From Clostridiales bacterium (lineage in GTDB: Bacteria; Bacillota; Clostridia; Lachnospirales; Cellulosilyticaceae), in NCBI GenBank assembly GCA_019418225.1, contig DYCF01000002.1, forward strand, positions 62,001 to 126,000: a stretch of DNA of 64,000 nucleotides, given 5' to 3'. The position numbers were made by a program, and so were the translations under genes. Of the stretch, positions 8,790 through 17,726 are shown piece after piece (position 1 is the first letter of the stretch; every line of letters starts with the position of its first letter). The notes under the pieces are model-generated. The model made no database searches. It was not told where the DNA came from and saw nothing but the letters and a program-made list of their open reading frames with translations.

Positions 8790-10202
8790 ATGAATGATTT
8801 AGACAGGTTGACTTTAGCAGAACTAAAGCAAAGAGCTAAGGCGCTAGGCATGAAAAATATAAATAAAATGCGTAAAAGTGAGTTAATAGCTAGTCTACAA
8901 GATAATAATAACTCCTGCTTGGTAGAAGAAGTGTCAGCACAAGAGCAATCAAAAGAGATGCAGACACAAGGCGCACAAAAAAACTTTGATGAAGAAAAAG
9001 TAGTACCAGTAGCCACTTCAAAAGAAGAAAATGAAGAGGTAGACATCCAGGTAGAAGATGATTCGCGCAGCGATCGTATGACTGGTGCAGGCATTTTAGA
9101 GATTATGGCCGATGGCTATGGTTTCTTACGTTCTCAAAACTTTATGAGAGGTGAAAATGATATCTATCTTTCTATCTCACAAATACGCCGTTTCAATTTA
9201 AAAACAGGTGACTGGATAGAAGGAGATATGCGTAGACCAAAAGAAGGAGAAAAGGCAGGTGCCCTACTTTATGTACATAAAGTAAATGGGGACCGACCAG
9301 AAAAGGCCAAATATCGTCCTAATTTTGAAACATTAACGCCTGTATTTCCTACAGAAAAACTTCACCTTGAGTATGAAAAAGATGTACTTTCGACACGAAT
9401 CATTGATTTAATTGCGCCTATTGGAAAAGGTCAAAGAGGATTAATTGTAGCACCGCCTAAAGCAGGTAAAACGATTCTCTTAAAACAAATTGCAAATGCC
9501 ATTACCTTTAATCATCCAGACGTATCGCTGATTGTACTTCTTATAGATGAAAGACCAGAAGAAGTAACAGATATTCGTCGTTCGATTAATGGAAAAGATG
9601 TAGAAGTTATTGCCTCTACATTTGACGAGCCACCAGAACATCACAAACAAGTGGTGGAGATGGTACTTGAACGTGCAAAGCGTATGGTAGAACAAGGAAA
9701 AGATCTTGTAATTTTATTAGATAGCATTACACGTATGGCAAGAGCATATAACTTAACGATTCCACCAAGTGGAAGAACTTTATCAGGTGGGCTTGATCCA
9801 GCAGCACTTCATATGCCAAAGAAATTCTTTGGTGCCGCTAGAAAAATTGAAAATGGTGGTAGTTTGACGATTTTAGGGACAGCCCTTGTGGATACAGGAA
9901 GTAAGATGGATGATGTAATTTTTGAAGAGTTTAAAGGAACAGGAAATATGGAACTTGTACTTGATCGTTCTTTATCTGAGAAGAGAATTTATCCAGCTAT
10001 TGATATTTATAAATCAGGTACTAGACGTGATGATTTATTGTTATCACCAAGTGAAGCTAGTGCTGCATATAGTATTAGAAAAGACTTAAGTCGTAATAAT
10101 ACTTCAGAAATCATGGAAAATCTTATTAACACCATGCTTGTTTATCCTACCAATAAAGAATTTGTAGAAAAAATAAGAAAAAACACAGGTGGTAATAATT
10201 AA
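8790..10202 (+). CDS. rho: Transcription termination factor Rho
   Basis: Hexameric RNA helicase that terminates transcription at C-rich rut sites, 470 aa. The Rho_N SAP-like helical domain covers about residues 1-40. An acidic/polar insertion runs about 45-95. The cold-shock RNA-binding domain (about 100-170) contains GYGFLRS. The ATPase core has Walker A PPKAGKT (about 222-228), the VTDIRRS region and Walker B ILLDSITR. The protein is longer than E. coli Rho (419 aa) because of the insertion. An AAGGAG site precedes the ATG. Its leader holds two hairpins; rho is autoregulated in several bacteria, which is general knowledge rather than seen here. Confidence 0.97.
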   Translation: MNDLDRLTLAELKQRAKALGMKNINKMRKSELIASLQDNNNSCLVEEVSAQEQSKEMQTQGAQKNFDEEKVVPVATSKEENEEVDIQVEDDSRSDRMTGAGILEIMADGYGFLRSQNFMRGENDIYLSISQIRRFNLKTGDWIEGDMRRPKEGEKAGALLYVHKVNGDRPEKAKYRPNFETLTPVFPTEKLHLEYEKDVLSTRIIDLIAPIGKGQRGLIVAPPKAGKTILLKQIANAITFNHPDVSLIVLLIDERPEEVTDIRRSINGKDVEVIASTFDEPPEHHKQVVEMVLERAKRMVEQGKDLVILLDSITRMARAYNLTIPPSGRTLSGGLDPAALHMPKKFFGAARKIENGGSLTILGTALVDTGSKMDDVIFEEFKGTGNMELVLDRSLSEKRIYPAIDIYKSGTRRDDLLLSPSEASAAYSIRKDLSRNNTSEIMENLINTMLVYPTNKEFVEKIRKNTGGNN

Positions 10203-10314
10203 TTTATGCTATGTACTTGCAATAGCGATTAAGACATGTTATAATACTGACGTTGTCACAAAATTGCTAGAGTTAAAATTAACATAGAAAAGTGTCATGA
10301 AAGAGGTGAAGGTA

Positions 10315-10515
10315 ATGAATAAAGAAATCCAACCAAAATACGAAGCAGTAACAGTTGTATGTAACGGATGTGGAACAGTTATTGAAACTCGTTCAACAAA
10401 AGAATCTATCAATGTAGAGGTATGCTCAAAATGTCATCCATTCTACACAGGTAAACAAAGAGCAGCATCTGCTAAAGGTAGAATTGATAAATTCAACAAA
10501 AAATTTGGTATGTAA
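10315..10515 (+). CDS. rpmE: 50S ribosomal protein L31
   Basis: Zinc-binding (C+) form of L31, 66 aa, with Cys16-x2-Cys19 and Cys37-x2-Cys40 followed by HPFYTGKQ. An upstream in-frame ATG at 10297 would add six residues, but the ribosome site GAGGTG (10303-10308) lies inside that extension, so the ATG at 10315 is chosen. It follows rho, a common order in Firmicutes. Confidence 0.95.
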   Translation: MNKEIQPKYEAVTVVCNGCGTVIETRSTKESINVEVCSKCHPFYTGKQRAASAKGRIDKFNKKFGM

Positions 10516-10580
10516 TTACAAGCTTCATACTTTAGTTACATTAATATGTGATAATTGCCTTGAGGCAAATCATGAAAATG

Positions 10581-10610
10581 GGTTGAGAGGATGGTCTCAA
10601 CCTTTTTTTT
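10581..10610 (+). terminator. Rho-independent terminator of rpmE
   Basis: GGTTGAGA / TCTCAACC stem with a 6-nt loop and eight T residues. Confidence 0.92.
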
Positions 10611-10690
10611 ATATAGAATATGGGGATTTGCCTTGTATATTCTAGAAATGTGGTGTAAATCACTTGCTTTTTAAAAAAGGAGGCGGCAAG

Positions 10691-11614
10691 ATGGCAAAAG
10701 TAAATATCGGTGGTCAAGCCGTTATTGAGGGCGTTATGATGAAAGGCAGAAAATATTATGCCGTGGCTGTTCGAAAATCGGATGGAACGATTGTAACAGA
10801 TAGTAAAGAATCTGTAAGCATTATGGACCGTATGAAGATTTTCCGATGGCCTATTTTAAGAGGAATGGCCGTTTTTGTGGAGTCACTTATTTTAGGTGTA
10901 AAAACATTAAGCTTTTCTGCAGACCTTTATGGTGAAGAAGAGCCTGATTATGAACCTAGTAAATTTGAAGTTTGGCTTGAAAATAAACTAGGAGACAAAG
11001 GTGAAAAAATAATTATGGGACTGACAATGTGCTTATCATTTGTACTAGCAATTGGCATATTTATGATTTTACCAATGTTTTTAAGTACCTTATTTAAAAA
11101 AGTAATACCAAGTTCTTTTGTACAAAACCTAATTGAAGGTGCAATTCGTATTATTATTTTCCTTGCTTACATGAAACTTATTACAAAAATGAAAGATATT
11201 GAACGCACCTTTGAATATCATGGTGCTGAACATAAAACAATCAACTGCATGGAACAAGATATGGAACTGACTGTAGAAAATGTAAGAGGTTGCACACGTC
11301 TACATAAAAGTTGTGGAACGAGTTTCTTATTTGTAGTAATGATTGTAAGTATTTTAGTGTTTAGTGTATTCACAACGCAGGTATTGTGGCAAAGAACACT
11401 TGTACGTATATTATTAGTACCTGTTGTATCAGGTATTTCATATGAATTCATTCGTTGGGCAAGGTTGTGCCCAGAGAATAAACTGGCGAATTTTTTAAGT
11501 AAACCAGGTATGTGGTTACAAAAGGAATTTACAACACGAGAGCCAGATGATATGCAAATTGAAGTAGCTATTGCAGCTGTTAAAGGAGTACTTAAGCATG
11601 AACCGATGCAGTAA
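10691..11614 (+). CDS. DUF1385 (YqhQ-like) membrane protein
   Basis: Conserved Firmicutes membrane protein, 307 aa, function not established. It starts with the family hallmark GGQAVIEGVMMKG. It has about four hydrophobic segments (near residues 105-135, 150-170, 205-230 and 238-258) and a conserved EYHGAEHKTI motif near 180, with downstream cysteines (TRLHKSCGTSF) that could bind metal. The ATG at 10691 follows AAGGAGGCGG; an upstream TTG at 10664 lies before that site and is rejected. It overlaps prmC and is therefore in a yqhQ-prmC-prfA operon, which is common in Clostridia. Confidence 0.9.
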   Translation: MAKVNIGGQAVIEGVMMKGRKYYAVAVRKSDGTIVTDSKESVSIMDRMKIFRWPILRGMAVFVESLILGVKTLSFSADLYGEEEPDYEPSKFEVWLENKLGDKGEKIIMGLTMCLSFVLAIGIFMILPMFLSTLFKKVIPSSFVQNLIEGAIRIIIFLAYMKLITKMKDIERTFEYHGAEHKTINCMEQDMELTVENVRGCTRLHKSCGTSFLFVVMIVSILVFSVFTTQVLWQRTLVRILLVPVVSGISYEFIRWARLCPENKLANFLSKPGMWLQKEFTTREPDDMQIEVAIAAVKGVLKHEPMQ

Positions 11615-12479
11615 AATAGAAGATAAAGAAACCATTTATGAAGTGATGAAATGGGGGGAAGCTATACTTGAAAATTATAAGCGCCCAGATGCAGCCATTG
11701 ATGCGAAACTTCTAATGAAACATTTGTTGGGATTTGACGAAACAAAGCTTTTACTTGAGCGTGAACAGAAGTTAGCTACCCATTTAAAGGAATCTTATAC
11801 TTATGTTATTGCAAAGCGTGCCCAAGGCATTCCATTACAATACATTACAAAGAATCAAGATTTCATGGGACTCACATTTTATGTAGATGACCGTGTACTT
11901 ATCCCGAGACAAGATACAGAAACTTTGATTGAGCTTTTAATTGAAAAGTCTAAAACTGAGCATTTTGAAAAAGGAGTGGATATTGGAGCAGGTTCGGGTT
12001 GCATTAGTATTTCACTTGCCACATACATTGAAGGATTAAATATGACAGCTATTGACCTTTCAGAAGGAGCTTTAGATGTAACAAAGAAAAATGTGAAGGA
12101 ACATGGACTTGAAGAACGTATTAAGTTTTTGCAAAGTGATGTACTTGAAGCATATAATAAAGAAGAAAAAGTAGACCTTGTGGTATCTAATCCGCCTTAT
12201 ATTTCTGAAAAGGATTGTAGGGAACTTATGATAGAAGTAATTGGACATGAACCACGTATGGCTTTAACTGACGAAGGAGATGGCTTAAGCTTTTATAAAC
12301 GAATTACGAAAGATACGAAAGAAATCTTAAAGCCAGGTGGCATAATCGCATATGAAATCGGATATAATCAAGCAAAAGCGGTAACAACTATGTTAGAAGA
12401 AGCGGGCTACATTGAAATAGAAACTCATCAGGATTTAGCGGGCAAAGATAGAGTTGTCATTGCACGAAATCCAGTTTAA
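11598..12479 (+). CDS. prmC: PrmC, release factor glutamine methyltransferase
   Basis: SAM-dependent methyltransferase that methylates the Gln of the GGQ motif in RF1/RF2. The N-terminal helical domain is followed by a Rossmann fold with DIGAGSGCISIS and the catalytic NPPYIS motif. The family RQDTE motif is also present. The ATG at 11598, ten bases after AAAGGAG, is preferred over a TTG at 11571; this gives 293 aa and a 17-bp overlap with the upstream gene. Its substrate RF1 is encoded immediately downstream. Confidence 0.95.
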   Translation: MNRCSKIEDKETIYEVMKWGEAILENYKRPDAAIDAKLLMKHLLGFDETKLLLEREQKLATHLKESYTYVIAKRAQGIPLQYITKNQDFMGLTFYVDDRVLIPRQDTETLIELLIEKSKTEHFEKGVDIGAGSGCISISLATYIEGLNMTAIDLSEGALDVTKKNVKEHGLEERIKFLQSDVLEAYNKEEKVDLVVSNPPYISEKDCRELMIEVIGHEPRMALTDEGDGLSFYKRITKDTKEILKPGGIIAYEIGYNQAKAVTTMLEEAGYIEIETHQDLAGKDRVVIARNPV

Positions 12480-12518
12480 AATAAAGCGTAATATGTAACA
12501 CATAGAGAGGTGAACCAA

Positions 12519-13592
12519 ATGTTTGAGCAAATACAAGATTTAGTCGACAAATATGAGATCATTGGTGAGCAAATTAGTAATCCAGAAGTTATTGCTGATC
12601 AAGATAGATGGCAAAAACTTATGAAAGAACATAGTGATTTAAAAGAAATCGTTGAAAAATATCTTGAATACAAACAAGTACTTGAATCAATTGACGAAGC
12701 ATTAGTAATGTTAGAAGATAACTTAGATGATGATTTCAGAGAACTTGTAAAGGAAGAACTTGCAGAAAATAAAAAGCGTGTTGAACCTTTAGAAAATGAA
12801 CTTAAGTTATTACTTTTACCAAAAGACCCTAACGATGATAAAAACGTTATCATTGAGATTCGTGGAGGTGCTGGTGGAGATGAAGCAGCACTATTTGCAG
12901 CTAATCTTTACCGTATGTACTCTTACTATGCAGAGAAAAACAAATGGAAAACTGAACTTATGTCAGTTAATGAAAATGGAATCGGTGGATTTAAAGAAGT
13001 TATTTTCATGGTAAAAGGACAAGGTGCTTACTCTAAACTTAAATATGAAAGTGGTGTACACCGTGTACAACGTATTCCAGCTACAGAATCAAGTGGACGT
13101 ATCCATACATCAACAGTAACAGTAGCGGTTATGCCAGAAGCTGAAGAATTAGACGTACAATTAGATATGAATGATGTACGTATTGACGTATGTCGTGCAT
13201 CTGGTAATGGTGGACAATGTGTCAATACTACTGACTCTGCTGTACGTGCACTTCACGTACCAACAGGTATCATGGTTTACTGTCAAGATGAAAAGTCTCA
13301 GCTTAAAAATAAAGAAAAAGCACTTAGAATTCTTCGTACAAGACTTTATGATATGGAACAAGCCAAAGCACATGCTGAGCATGCAGCTGAGAAGAAAAGC
13401 TTAATTGGTTCTGGTGACCGTAGTGAACGTATTAGAACTTACAACTATCCACAAGGGCGCGTAACTGACCACCGTGTAGGATTAACGCTTCACCGTTTAG
13501 ATCAAATCTTAGATGGTGATTTAGAAGAAATCATTTCTACATTAACAACTGTGGACCAAACAGAAAAATTAAAAGAAATTTCAAATCAATAA
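12519..13592 (+). CDS. prfA: Peptide chain release factor 1
   Basis: RF1 recognises UAA and UAG stop codons and triggers peptidyl-tRNA hydrolysis. The tripeptide anticodon PAT is at residues 187-189 and the catalytic GGQ at 231-233. Length is 357 aa. The ATG at 12519 follows AGAGAGGTG; a GTG at 12510 overlaps that ribosome site and is rejected. A GGQCVN sequence replaces the E. coli GGQHVN, a variant I recall in other Firmicutes. It is the last gene of the yqhQ-prmC-prfA operon, followed by a terminator. Confidence 0.97.
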   Translation: MFEQIQDLVDKYEIIGEQISNPEVIADQDRWQKLMKEHSDLKEIVEKYLEYKQVLESIDEALVMLEDNLDDDFRELVKEELAENKKRVEPLENELKLLLLPKDPNDDKNVIIEIRGGAGGDEAALFAANLYRMYSYYAEKNKWKTELMSVNENGIGGFKEVIFMVKGQGAYSKLKYESGVHRVQRIPATESSGRIHTSTVTVAVMPEAEELDVQLDMNDVRIDVCRASGNGGQCVNTTDSAVRALHVPTGIMVYCQDEKSQLKNKEKALRILRTRLYDMEQAKAHAEHAAEKKSLIGSGDRSERIRTYNYPQGRVTDHRVGLTLHRLDQILDGDLEEIISTLTTVDQTEKLKEISNQ

Positions 13593-13600
13593 AATTTAGA

Positions 13601-13634
13601 AGGGTTGTGGCATAAAATGCCGCAGCCCTTTTTT
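13601..13634 (+). terminator. Rho-independent terminator of prfA
   Basis: Thirteen-bp stem (13601-13613 / 13617-13629, with G-U pairs), 3-nt loop and T6 run. Confidence 0.9.
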
Positions 13635-13768
13635 GCGTGGAGGCGTGGATAAGTGGGGGTATCTCATTTTCCTTAAGCCTCCCTACGGTCGAAGCTTAGA
13701 TAAAATGAGATACCCCCACTTACCCACACCAATGAGTTTTGGTGGTTGCAACATTTTATGACAACCCT
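13601..13768. repeat. Nested intergenic palindrome
   Basis: Inner perfect 21-bp arms 13650-13670 and 13702-13722 (core GGGGGTATCTCATTTT). Outer arms 13601-13619 and 13752-13768 are complementary apart from a 2-nt bulge. The outer left arm is the prfA terminator stem itself, so the whole 168-bp block can fold as one structure. Confidence 0.75.
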
Positions 13769-13872
13769 CAACTGGGTGGAAAGGCCAGGAGCGTTTTGTT
13801 TGGTTGCTCTCTGTGGTCGAAGTCGAGCTAAAAATAGCCATCAGGTAGAAGAAAAGGAAGATCAGAAGATAA

Positions 13873-14079
13873 AAATTCTATCCATTTAACCCAAAACCTA
13901 TTGTACAAGGGTTATTTATTTTAAAAGAGCTCTGTAAGACCTTAGACCCTAAAGTGATTGAGATGAAATATCTGTAGCCTATTTATGGAGAAGAAAATGT
14001 ATATCTTGAAATGGCGGAAAACAGCTTTAAGGGAATGAGCAAAGGAAAGCTTTGTTTTAAAGGAATATATAAGAAGTAA
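13873..14079 (+). pseudogene. Remnant reading frame of unknown family
   Basis: Read in one frame, this stretch gives about 69 codons with a single internal TAG at 13975-13977 and a terminal TAA at 14077. The conceptual peptide looks protein-like (for example PIYGEENVYLEMAENSFKG) and not like random AT-rich sequence. There is no start codon or ribosome site in frame, and a TAA lies directly upstream at 13870. I do not recognise the family. The call rests only on composition. Confidence 0.4.
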
Positions 14080-14230
14080 GGAACCCTAAATCTTTTTAAT
14101 GTCTTAAAATGACAGATGTAAAGGGCATTTTATAAATAAGTTATAAAACAAGTTCTTAAATGAGGGGCAAGTCCATATTTATATAAGGAGCAGTATTTTG
14201 CGAGGATATGAAAAGAGGGGAGTGGCGAGG

Positions 14231-14977
14231 ATGGCTACGGCTACTACGGTACAGCAGCTTATGGGGCTTGGCTTTATTGGAAAGGCCTTGGGAACCATGG
14301 TTGGTGTTTTTTTGCTTTATATGTGGCAAATGAAAAATAAGCGAGTGATGGGAATGATGTTTGGTGGCACATCAGGACTTATGCTGGCGATGATTTGTTT
14401 TGATGTGCTACCAGAGGCGTTAGGGAAAGGGAGAATTGGACTTGTTTGTGTAGGCGTCATTATTGGTGGATGTATTGGGCTTTTAATGGATGATGCAGTA
14501 CCAAGCATTCAGAAATGCTTGAACCATACTGGGACAAAGGTGAGTAAGGCGGGGCTTGCTTTATCCATTGGCATGGTATTGGACGTTTTACCGGAAGGGG
14601 TAACGCTTGGTGCTTTAGGACATACAGGAATAGAAGCTGTGATGCAGTTTATGACAATTTTAGCATTACATAGTGTCCCAGAGGGGATGGCACTGGCTAT
14701 GGCTTTTAAGCAAGGTGGAACGAAGCTGAGATATGTAGCTATTATGCCTATTATACTGGGATTTTTAGAGGCAGGTGTAGGTGCATTATGCTTCATACTT
14801 AGTGGTATTAATGAAGGCTATATTATTACTACATTGGGTATTGCTTCAGGTGTAATTATTTATGTTGTTTGTGAAGAGCTCATGCCAGAGGCAAAAAAGG
14901 TCTGGAATGGACGTATGACAACTATTGCAACAATTGTTGGACTACTATTGGGATTATTGCTTTTACAAAGTCATTAA
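14231..14977 (+). CDS. ZIP-family divalent metal transporter
   Basis: Integral membrane transporter, 248 aa, likely importing zinc or a related divalent metal. About seven to eight hydrophobic segments are visible. The ZIP signature HSVPEGMALA is in the middle (near residue 153), preceded by a related LPEG motif in GMVLDVLPEG and followed by EELMPEA in the penultimate helix. The start is uncertain: an ATG at 14231 has AGGGGAG at 8-nt spacing, while an in-frame TTG at 14198 has AAGGAG at 7-nt spacing and would add 11 mainly basic residues. It is transcribed alone. Confidence 0.87.
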   Translation: MATATTVQQLMGLGFIGKALGTMVGVFLLYMWQMKNKRVMGMMFGGTSGLMLAMICFDVLPEALGKGRIGLVCVGVIIGGCIGLLMDDAVPSIQKCLNHTGTKVSKAGLALSIGMVLDVLPEGVTLGALGHTGIEAVMQFMTILALHSVPEGMALAMAFKQGGTKLRYVAIMPIILGFLEAGVGALCFILSGINEGYIITTLGIASGVIIYVVCEELMPEAKKVWNGRMTTIATIVGLLLGLLLLQSH

Positions 14978-15058
14978 AATTGACTATATAACAAGGTATA
15001 GTTTTTCTTTTTGTGCAAATAATAATGGAGTCGATAATTTATGAAAGGAGAATAAGCT

Positions 15059-15376
15059 ATGCCAAAATTAAGATGTAGTGCCAGTAGTTGTGCACATAAC
15101 CAAGAGGAATGTTGCTGCAGAGGAAAGATTAATGTAGCAGGAGAGGCAGCTTCAACTTCAAATGAAACATGTTGTGATAACTTCTTTGAAGATGCAGGAA
15201 ATGCAAGAGATGCTGTAAGTCAAGAACCTATGGAAAATATTGATATTGATTGTGAAGCACAAAACTGTGTGCATAATCAAAGTTGTAAGTGCCATGCAGA
15301 TTATGTGGATGTAAATGGCTATGGGGCAAATAGTGCTGGTGAAACAGCATGCTCTAGTTTTTGTCCACAAAGTTAG
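15059..15376 (+). CDS. Two-domain DUF1540 cysteine-rich protein
   Basis: Small protein, 105 aa, with two DUF1540 repeats (about 4-43 and 63-103). Each has the pattern C-x4-C-x2-N, an internal cysteine pair, and a C-terminal C-x2-FC or C-x3-FF, consistent with metal binding. There is no signal peptide or membrane segment. A GAAAGGAG site precedes the ATG. Function is unknown; DUF1540 proteins are common in spore-forming Clostridia. Confidence 0.85.
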   Translation: MPKLRCSASSCAHNQEECCCRGKINVAGEAASTSNETCCDNFFEDAGNARDAVSQEPMENIDIDCEAQNCVHNQSCKCHADYVDVNGYGANSAGETACSSFCPQS

Positions 15377-15448
15377 TTTTAAGTTATTTTGAGATAATAA
15401 TAGGGTGAGGCATAACCAATGTTGGCAAGTTGGTAAGTCCTTATATGC

Positions 15449-15480
15449 AGGAGTTGTAAAATAGCAGCTCCTATTTTTTT
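15449..15480 (+). terminator. Rho-independent terminator of the DUF1540 gene
   Basis: AGGAGTTG / CAGCTCCT stem with an AT-rich loop and T7 run. Confidence 0.85.
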
Positions 15481-15542
15481 GCAGTAAAAGTCGTATCTTT
15501 GTTTAAATAAAAGTTATTTTCTTTTAAAAATAAGATTAAGGT

Positions 15543-15571
15543 TTGAAATTAATGGGAAACTTATATACAAT
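15543..15571 (+). promoter_or_regulatory. uvrB promoter
   Basis: TTGAAA (-35, 15543-15548), 17-bp spacer, TACAAT (-10, 15566-15571), directly upstream of a LexA-type box. Confidence 0.7.
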
Positions 15572-15579
15572 ATAGGAAT

Positions 15580-15591
15580 GAACATTTGTTT
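15580..15591 (+). promoter_or_regulatory. LexA (SOS) box of uvrB
   Basis: GAACATTTGTTT matches the clostridial LexA half-site pattern GAAC-N4-GTTT. It begins 8 bp after the -10 element, so a bound repressor would cover the transcription start region. Confidence 0.78.
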
Positions 15592-15620
15592 GATAAAACG
15601 AGGACAAAGGAGGATGAAAG

Positions 15621-17606
15621 ATGAGTCGATTTGAAATCGTTTCTGAGTTTAAACCTACAGGAGACCAACCAGAAGCTATTGAGAAGTTAGCAAAGGGCTT
15701 CATGGAGGGGGAGAAATTTCAAACTTTATTAGGGGTAACGGGATCAGGAAAAACATTTACAATGGCAAATATCATTGAGAAGGTACAAAAGCCAACTTTG
15801 ATTTTGGCCCATAATAAGACATTAGCGGCACAGCTTTACAGTGAATTTAAAGAATTTTTCCCTAATAATGCAGTAGAATATTTTGTATCTTATTATGATT
15901 ACTATCAGCCAGAAGCTTATGTCCCACAAAGTGATACCTATATTGAAAAAGATTCTAGTGTCAATGAAGAAATTGATAAATTACGACACTCGGCAACAGC
16001 GGCACTTTGTGAACGTGATGATGTTATAGTAATTGCCAGTGTATCATGTATATATGGTTTAGGAGACCCTATTGATTATGCAGAGCAGGTTTTATCTGTA
16101 CGTGTAGGAATGGAGATGGACCGAGATGAAGTTTTAAGAAGGCTTGTAGCTATTCAGTATGTACGTAATGATATGGATTTTGCACGTGCTACGTTTAGGG
16201 TAAGGGGCGATACGGTAGAGATTATTCCGGCGGGTATGTCTGAGAAAGCTATTCGTATTGAATTTTTTGGAGATGAAATTGACCGTATTGCTGAGATAGA
16301 TGCTTTAACAGGAGCTGTTTTAGGCTATCGTGAGCATGTGGTAATTTTCCCAGCTTCATTTTATGCGATTTCAGCAGATAAAATGGAGGAAGCAATTAAG
16401 CGTATTGAAGCAGAACTTGTAGAAAGAGTTGCAGAATTAAAGGCAGAAGATAAGCTTTTGGAAATACAGCGTCTTACTCAAAGAACTAACTTTGATATTG
16501 AAATGCTTAAGGAGATGGGGTATTGTTCAGGGGTAGAAAATTATTCAAGACATTTATCGGGAAGAGAAGAAGGTGAGACGCCTTTTACGCTATTAGATTA
16601 CTTCCCAGATGATTTCTTAATGATGATTGATGAATCCCACATGACGATTCCTCAAGTACGTGCTATGTATAATGGTGACCGCGCAAGAAAGACAGTTTTA
16701 GTAGACTATGGTTTTAGATTGCCGTCAGCATTAGATAATAGACCGCTTAAATTTGAGGAGTTTGAGAAAAAGATTAATCAGTTATTATTTGTGTCTGCCA
16801 CACCAGCACAGTATGAATTAGAACATTCAGTACAGATTGCAGAGCAGCTTATTCGTCCAACAGGACTCTTAGATCCAGTTATTGAACTAAGACCAGTTAA
16901 GGGGCAAATTGATGATTTATTAGGTGAAATCAATAAGGTAACAGCTAAAGGGGACAAAGTAATGGTGACAACCCTTACAAAACGTATGGCAGAAGATTTA
17001 ACAACTTACTTACAAGAGGTAGGGGTAAAGGTAAAATACTTACACTCTGACATCGACACCCTAGAGCGTATAGAAATTATTCGTGACCTCCGAATGGGGG
17101 TATTTGATGTCTTAGTAGGGATCAACTTGCTAAGGGAAGGATTAGATATTCCAGAGGTTTCATTGGTTGCTATTTTAGATGCAGATAAGGAAGGTTTCTT
17201 ACGTTCTGAAACAGCCCTTATTCAAACAATAGGACGTGCTGCTAGAAATGCAGAGGGGCGTGTTATTATGTATGGCGATACAGTAACACGTTCAATGGCA
17301 AATGCCATGTCAGAAACAGCTAGACGTCGTCAGATTCAAGAAGAGTATAATGAGGCACATGGTATTGTACCAAAGACTATTAAAAAGAAAATAAGAGAAC
17401 TCATTGCTGCAACTAAAACTGTATCAGAAGATAAGTCTAAGACTATGGAAAAAGATCCAGAATCTATGTCTCGTGAAGAACTAGAGAAAGCAATGAAAAA
17501 AGTAGAAAAAGATATGAAAAAGGCTGCCACAGAACTTCAATTCGAGAAGGCAGCACAGCTTCGTGATACACTGATTGAACTTAAAAAGGTATATTTAGCC
17601 CATTAA
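15621..17606 (+). CDS. uvrB: UvrB, excinuclease ABC subunit B
   Basis: Central helicase-like subunit of nucleotide excision repair that verifies damage after loading by UvrA and recruits UvrC. It has Walker A GVTGSGKT (about residues 39-46), the beta-hairpin region around YYQPEAYVPQSDTYIEKD, the DESH box (MMIDESHMTIP), helicase motif VI in QTIGRAARN, and a C-terminal UVR domain (LQFEKAAQLRD) that contacts UvrC. Length is 661 aa, normal. AAAGGAGG precedes the ATG. Unlike many Firmicutes, uvrB and uvrA are not adjacent here: degV and udk lie between them. A LexA box precedes the gene. Confidence 0.97.
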   Translation: MSRFEIVSEFKPTGDQPEAIEKLAKGFMEGEKFQTLLGVTGSGKTFTMANIIEKVQKPTLILAHNKTLAAQLYSEFKEFFPNNAVEYFVSYYDYYQPEAYVPQSDTYIEKDSSVNEEIDKLRHSATAALCERDDVIVIASVSCIYGLGDPIDYAEQVLSVRVGMEMDRDEVLRRLVAIQYVRNDMDFARATFRVRGDTVEIIPAGMSEKAIRIEFFGDEIDRIAEIDALTGAVLGYREHVVIFPASFYAISADKMEEAIKRIEAELVERVAELKAEDKLLEIQRLTQRTNFDIEMLKEMGYCSGVENYSRHLSGREEGETPFTLLDYFPDDFLMMIDESHMTIPQVRAMYNGDRARKTVLVDYGFRLPSALDNRPLKFEEFEKKINQLLFVSATPAQYELEHSVQIAEQLIRPTGLLDPVIELRPVKGQIDDLLGEINKVTAKGDKVMVTTLTKRMAEDLTTYLQEVGVKVKYLHSDIDTLERIEIIRDLRMGVFDVLVGINLLREGLDIPEVSLVAILDADKEGFLRSETALIQTIGRAARNAEGRVIMYGDTVTRSMANAMSETARRRQIQEEYNEAHGIVPKTIKKKIRELIAATKTVSEDKSKTMEKDPESMSREELEKAMKKVEKDMKKAATELQFEKAAQLRDTLIELKKVYLAH

Positions 17607-17640
17607 AATCGCAATAAAAATAGTAGCATTGACAGTATAA

Positions 17641-17695
17641 AGGGAAGACCTTGAAACTATCTTGACAGTTTCAAGGCCTTCCCTATTTATTTTAG
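17641..17695. terminator. Bidirectional terminator between uvrB and degV
   Basis: Eighteen-nt arms (17641-17658 / 17667-17684) with one mismatch and an 8-nt loop, T-rich on the plus-strand side. Confidence 0.85.
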
Positions 17696-17726
17696 AGTAG
17701 GAAAGTTTGTTTAAGTCTAATTGAAA

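Larger units (their letters stand above)
13593..14230. other. Non-coding interval with palindromes and a decayed ORF
   Basis: About 640 bp between prfA and the ZIP transporter gene. It holds the prfA terminator, a nested palindrome (13601-13768), two related segments containing GGTCGAAG (about 13677-13709 and 13808-13840), and the remnant reading frame at 13873-14079. No intact gene is seen. Confidence 0.8.
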
